NCBI GenBank assembly: GCA_005888095.1
Contig: VBKF01000097.1
Location: forward strand, 44,005 to 108,004
Origin: Deltaproteobacteria bacterium
Lineage (GTDB): Bacteria > Desulfobacterota > Binatia > DP-6
Length of the DNA stretch: 64,000 bases
Direction of reading: 5' to 3'
Position 1 is the first letter of the stretch; each line of letters starts with the position of its first letter. The notes under the pieces were generated by a model that worked only from the letters and a program-made list of their open reading frames with translations, was not told the origin of the DNA and did no database searches. Below are positions 63,004 through 64,000 of the stretch, piece after piece. Position numbers and translations under genes: made by a program.

Positions 63004-63540
63004 ATGTCGATGCTTGATCGTCCGCTCGTGGTCTTGACGGCGGCGCTCTCGCTCGCCGCGGCCTCGAAACCAACGCGGCTGGCCGAGCCGAGCTACCTAC
63101 CCGACGCGACGGCCTCGCGAGTGGTCACGGTCACGGAGGCGGGCGCCGCCGATGCCGGTATCACGGTGCTCACGGAGGCGGTCGCGATCAAGGAGACGGG
63201 ACCTCGGGCAACCGTCTCGCGGTTCGGAGAGGTCTATGCATTCTCGCCCGCCTTCGTCGCCGTCCATCGCGATGAGCCGACCGAGATCAGCTTCTGGAAT
63301 CTCCAGCCCGACGACGACCACGACTTCATGCTCGTCGGCTCCGACGCCCAGGTGCTGATGAAAATCCTCCTGCCGGCACTGCGGAAGACGACCTACATCT
63401 TCACGTTTCACGACGAGGGACTCTTCACGTTCTACTGCACGATGCACCAGCCCGAGATGAGCGGGCAGATTCTGGTCCTCCCGACGGCACAAGGTCGGCA
63501 AAGTAGCGACTGTCACGCGCAACGACCTCTCCGGCCGTGA
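63004..63540 (+). CDS. Exported cupredoxin (blue copper protein)
   Basis: A 178-residue periplasmic cupredoxin. A short signal peptide (LVVLTAALSLAAASK) is followed by a beta-barrel with the type 1 copper ligands His106 (DDHDFML), Cys145, His148 and Met152 (CTMHQPEM). The barrel core ends GQILVLP at about residue 160; the last 18 residues (TAQGRQ...) run into the conserved end of the Dph6-like gene on the other strand. Start ATG 63004 behind GAGAGGAGGAAC. It is divergent from DoxX-chrA. Confidence 0.82.
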   Translation: MSMLDRPLVVLTAALSLAAASKPTRLAEPSYLPDATASRVVTVTEAGAADAGITVLTEAVAIKETGPRATVSRFGEVYAFSPAFVAVHRDEPTEISFWNLQPDDDHDFMLVGSDAQVLMKILLPALRKTTYIFTFHDEGLFTFYCTMHQPEMSGQILVLPTAQGRQSSDCHAQRPLRP

Positions 63541-64000
63541 CGCCGACCGGCCGATGGAAGATCGGCCCGTCGTAGACGAAGGAGTGAAACTCGCCGTTCT
63601 CGCCGCAGGGATCGACCTCGGGCGGCAGGTCGCGGAGGAGTGCCGCGTCGATGGCGCGGCCGGCGAACTCGCGGCCCAGCTTGGTCCCGTCCACGCAGGC
63701 CAGGCGCGCTCGGAAGCCCAGGCCGATGAAGGTCCGCATCAACTCGGCCGTATCCCGATGCCAGATGGGAAAGAGACCCCGCATCCCGACCTTGGCGAGG
63801 TTGCGCTCCCGATAGGCGCGCAGGTCGGCGAGAAAGATGTCTCCAAAGGCGACCGTGCGGATGCCTCTCGCGCAGAAGTCAAGCATCGTCCGCTCCATCA
63901 GGGCCTCGTACTCCTCGTTGGTGCAGCGATCCGGTGGGAGATAGAGCTTGTGGAGCGGCACGCCGACCGCCGCTGCCTGTTGCTCGAGGAGTTCGACCCG
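63425..64000 (-). CDS. Dph6/MJ0570-family ATP-dependent ligase-like protein, N-terminus cut by window
   Basis: The visible 192 residues are the C-terminal part of an adenine-nucleotide alpha-hydrolase (Dph6-like, diphthine-ammonia ligase family). Signatures are IRTVAFGDIFLADLRAYRE, KVGMRGLFPIWHRDTAELM, FRARLACVDGTKLGREFAG and CGENGEFHSFVYDGPIF. The PP-loop N-terminus lies beyond base 64000, and the in-frame codons before the apparent ATG (RVELLEQQAAAVGVPLHK) confirm that the true gene continues. Bacterial members do not make diphthamide; their role is unknown. The last 19 codons are antisense to the cupredoxin tail. Confidence 0.88.
   Translation of the reverse strand, partial: RVELLEQQAAAVGVPLHKLYLPPDRCTNEEYEALMERTMLDFCARGIRTVAFGDIFLADLRAYRERNLAKVGMRGLFPIWHRDTAELMRTFIGLGFRARLACVDGTKLGREFAGRAIDAALLRDLPPEVDPCGENGEFHSFVYDGPIFHRPVGVTAGEVVARDSRYFADLVPSGGPESARSSRAGASCSRT

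Overview
The window is very G+C-rich, densely packed bacterial chromosome. It has no rRNA, tRNA, CRISPR array or integrase that I can see. Several traits suggest an uncultured soil or sediment lineage of the former Deltaproteobacteria, possibly the Binatota: F420-type oxidoreductases, many lipid and CoA enzymes, cysteine-rich secreted proteins with Thr linkers, and dispersed palindromic repeats. This assignment is inference. No marker gene in the window settles it.

Region by region. 1-8.9 kb: a palindrome-bounded repeat element, a membrane sensor kinase, a NYN-domain RNA-associated protein, SufT, then a plus-strand run of two CNNM/CBS proteins, LarB, an AarF/UbiB kinase and a GcvR-like ACT protein. 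8.9-20 kb is a nitrogen region. A tightly overlapping minus-strand operon encodes a siroheme nitrite reductase, a NarI/DsrM-like cytochrome b, a NasA-type nitrate reductase, a four-cluster ferredoxin, a Tat-exported Rieske protein, a NarK transporter and the wreck of an outer-membrane porin. It is divergent from a LysR regulator and is followed by an APC permease and the PII protein GlnB. 20-27 kb: a DEAD-box helicase, a LeuD-like protein without its substrate motif, a PIN toxin with a helix-turn-helix antitoxin, a secreted protein of unknown role, an M16 peptidase and an FAD oxidase. 27-36 kb: a LuxR-type two-component pair, PepF, an esterase, a quinone oxidoreductase, an acyl-CoA synthetase, an HDOD protein and a limonene-epoxide-hydrolase-like protein. 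36-47 kb: a direct repeat, a giant cyclase-ATPase-TPR regulator coupled to an AmmeMemoRadiSam radical SAM enzyme, an amidase, a Pol II-type DNA polymerase, a phytoene-desaturase-like oxidoreductase and a MazF remnant. 47-54 kb: enoyl-CoA hydratase, a DUF255 thioredoxin lipoprotein, an LLM oxidoreductase, MoaB/MoaD, a BtuF-like binding protein and a GFA protein. 54-64 kb: two secreted proteins (one frameshifted), the second palindrome-bounded element, a TetR locus with twin operators, an F420-type nitroreductase, DoxX-ChrA, a cupredoxin and a truncated Dph6-like ligase.

Genes are often translationally coupled: ATGA or GTGA start/stop overlaps occur at many junctions, most clearly in the nitrate operon. 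The observations most worth a second look are the two palindrome-bounded elements whose CTAG ends supply neighbouring stop codons; a 24-nt ribosome-binding linker repeated at two operon junctions; the hybrid nitrate operon; a PIN toxin that only becomes full length with a CTG start; the porin and MazF relics; the twin TetR operators; and a pair of genes at 63.4-63.5 kb whose conserved cores meet tail to tail while each reads on into the other.
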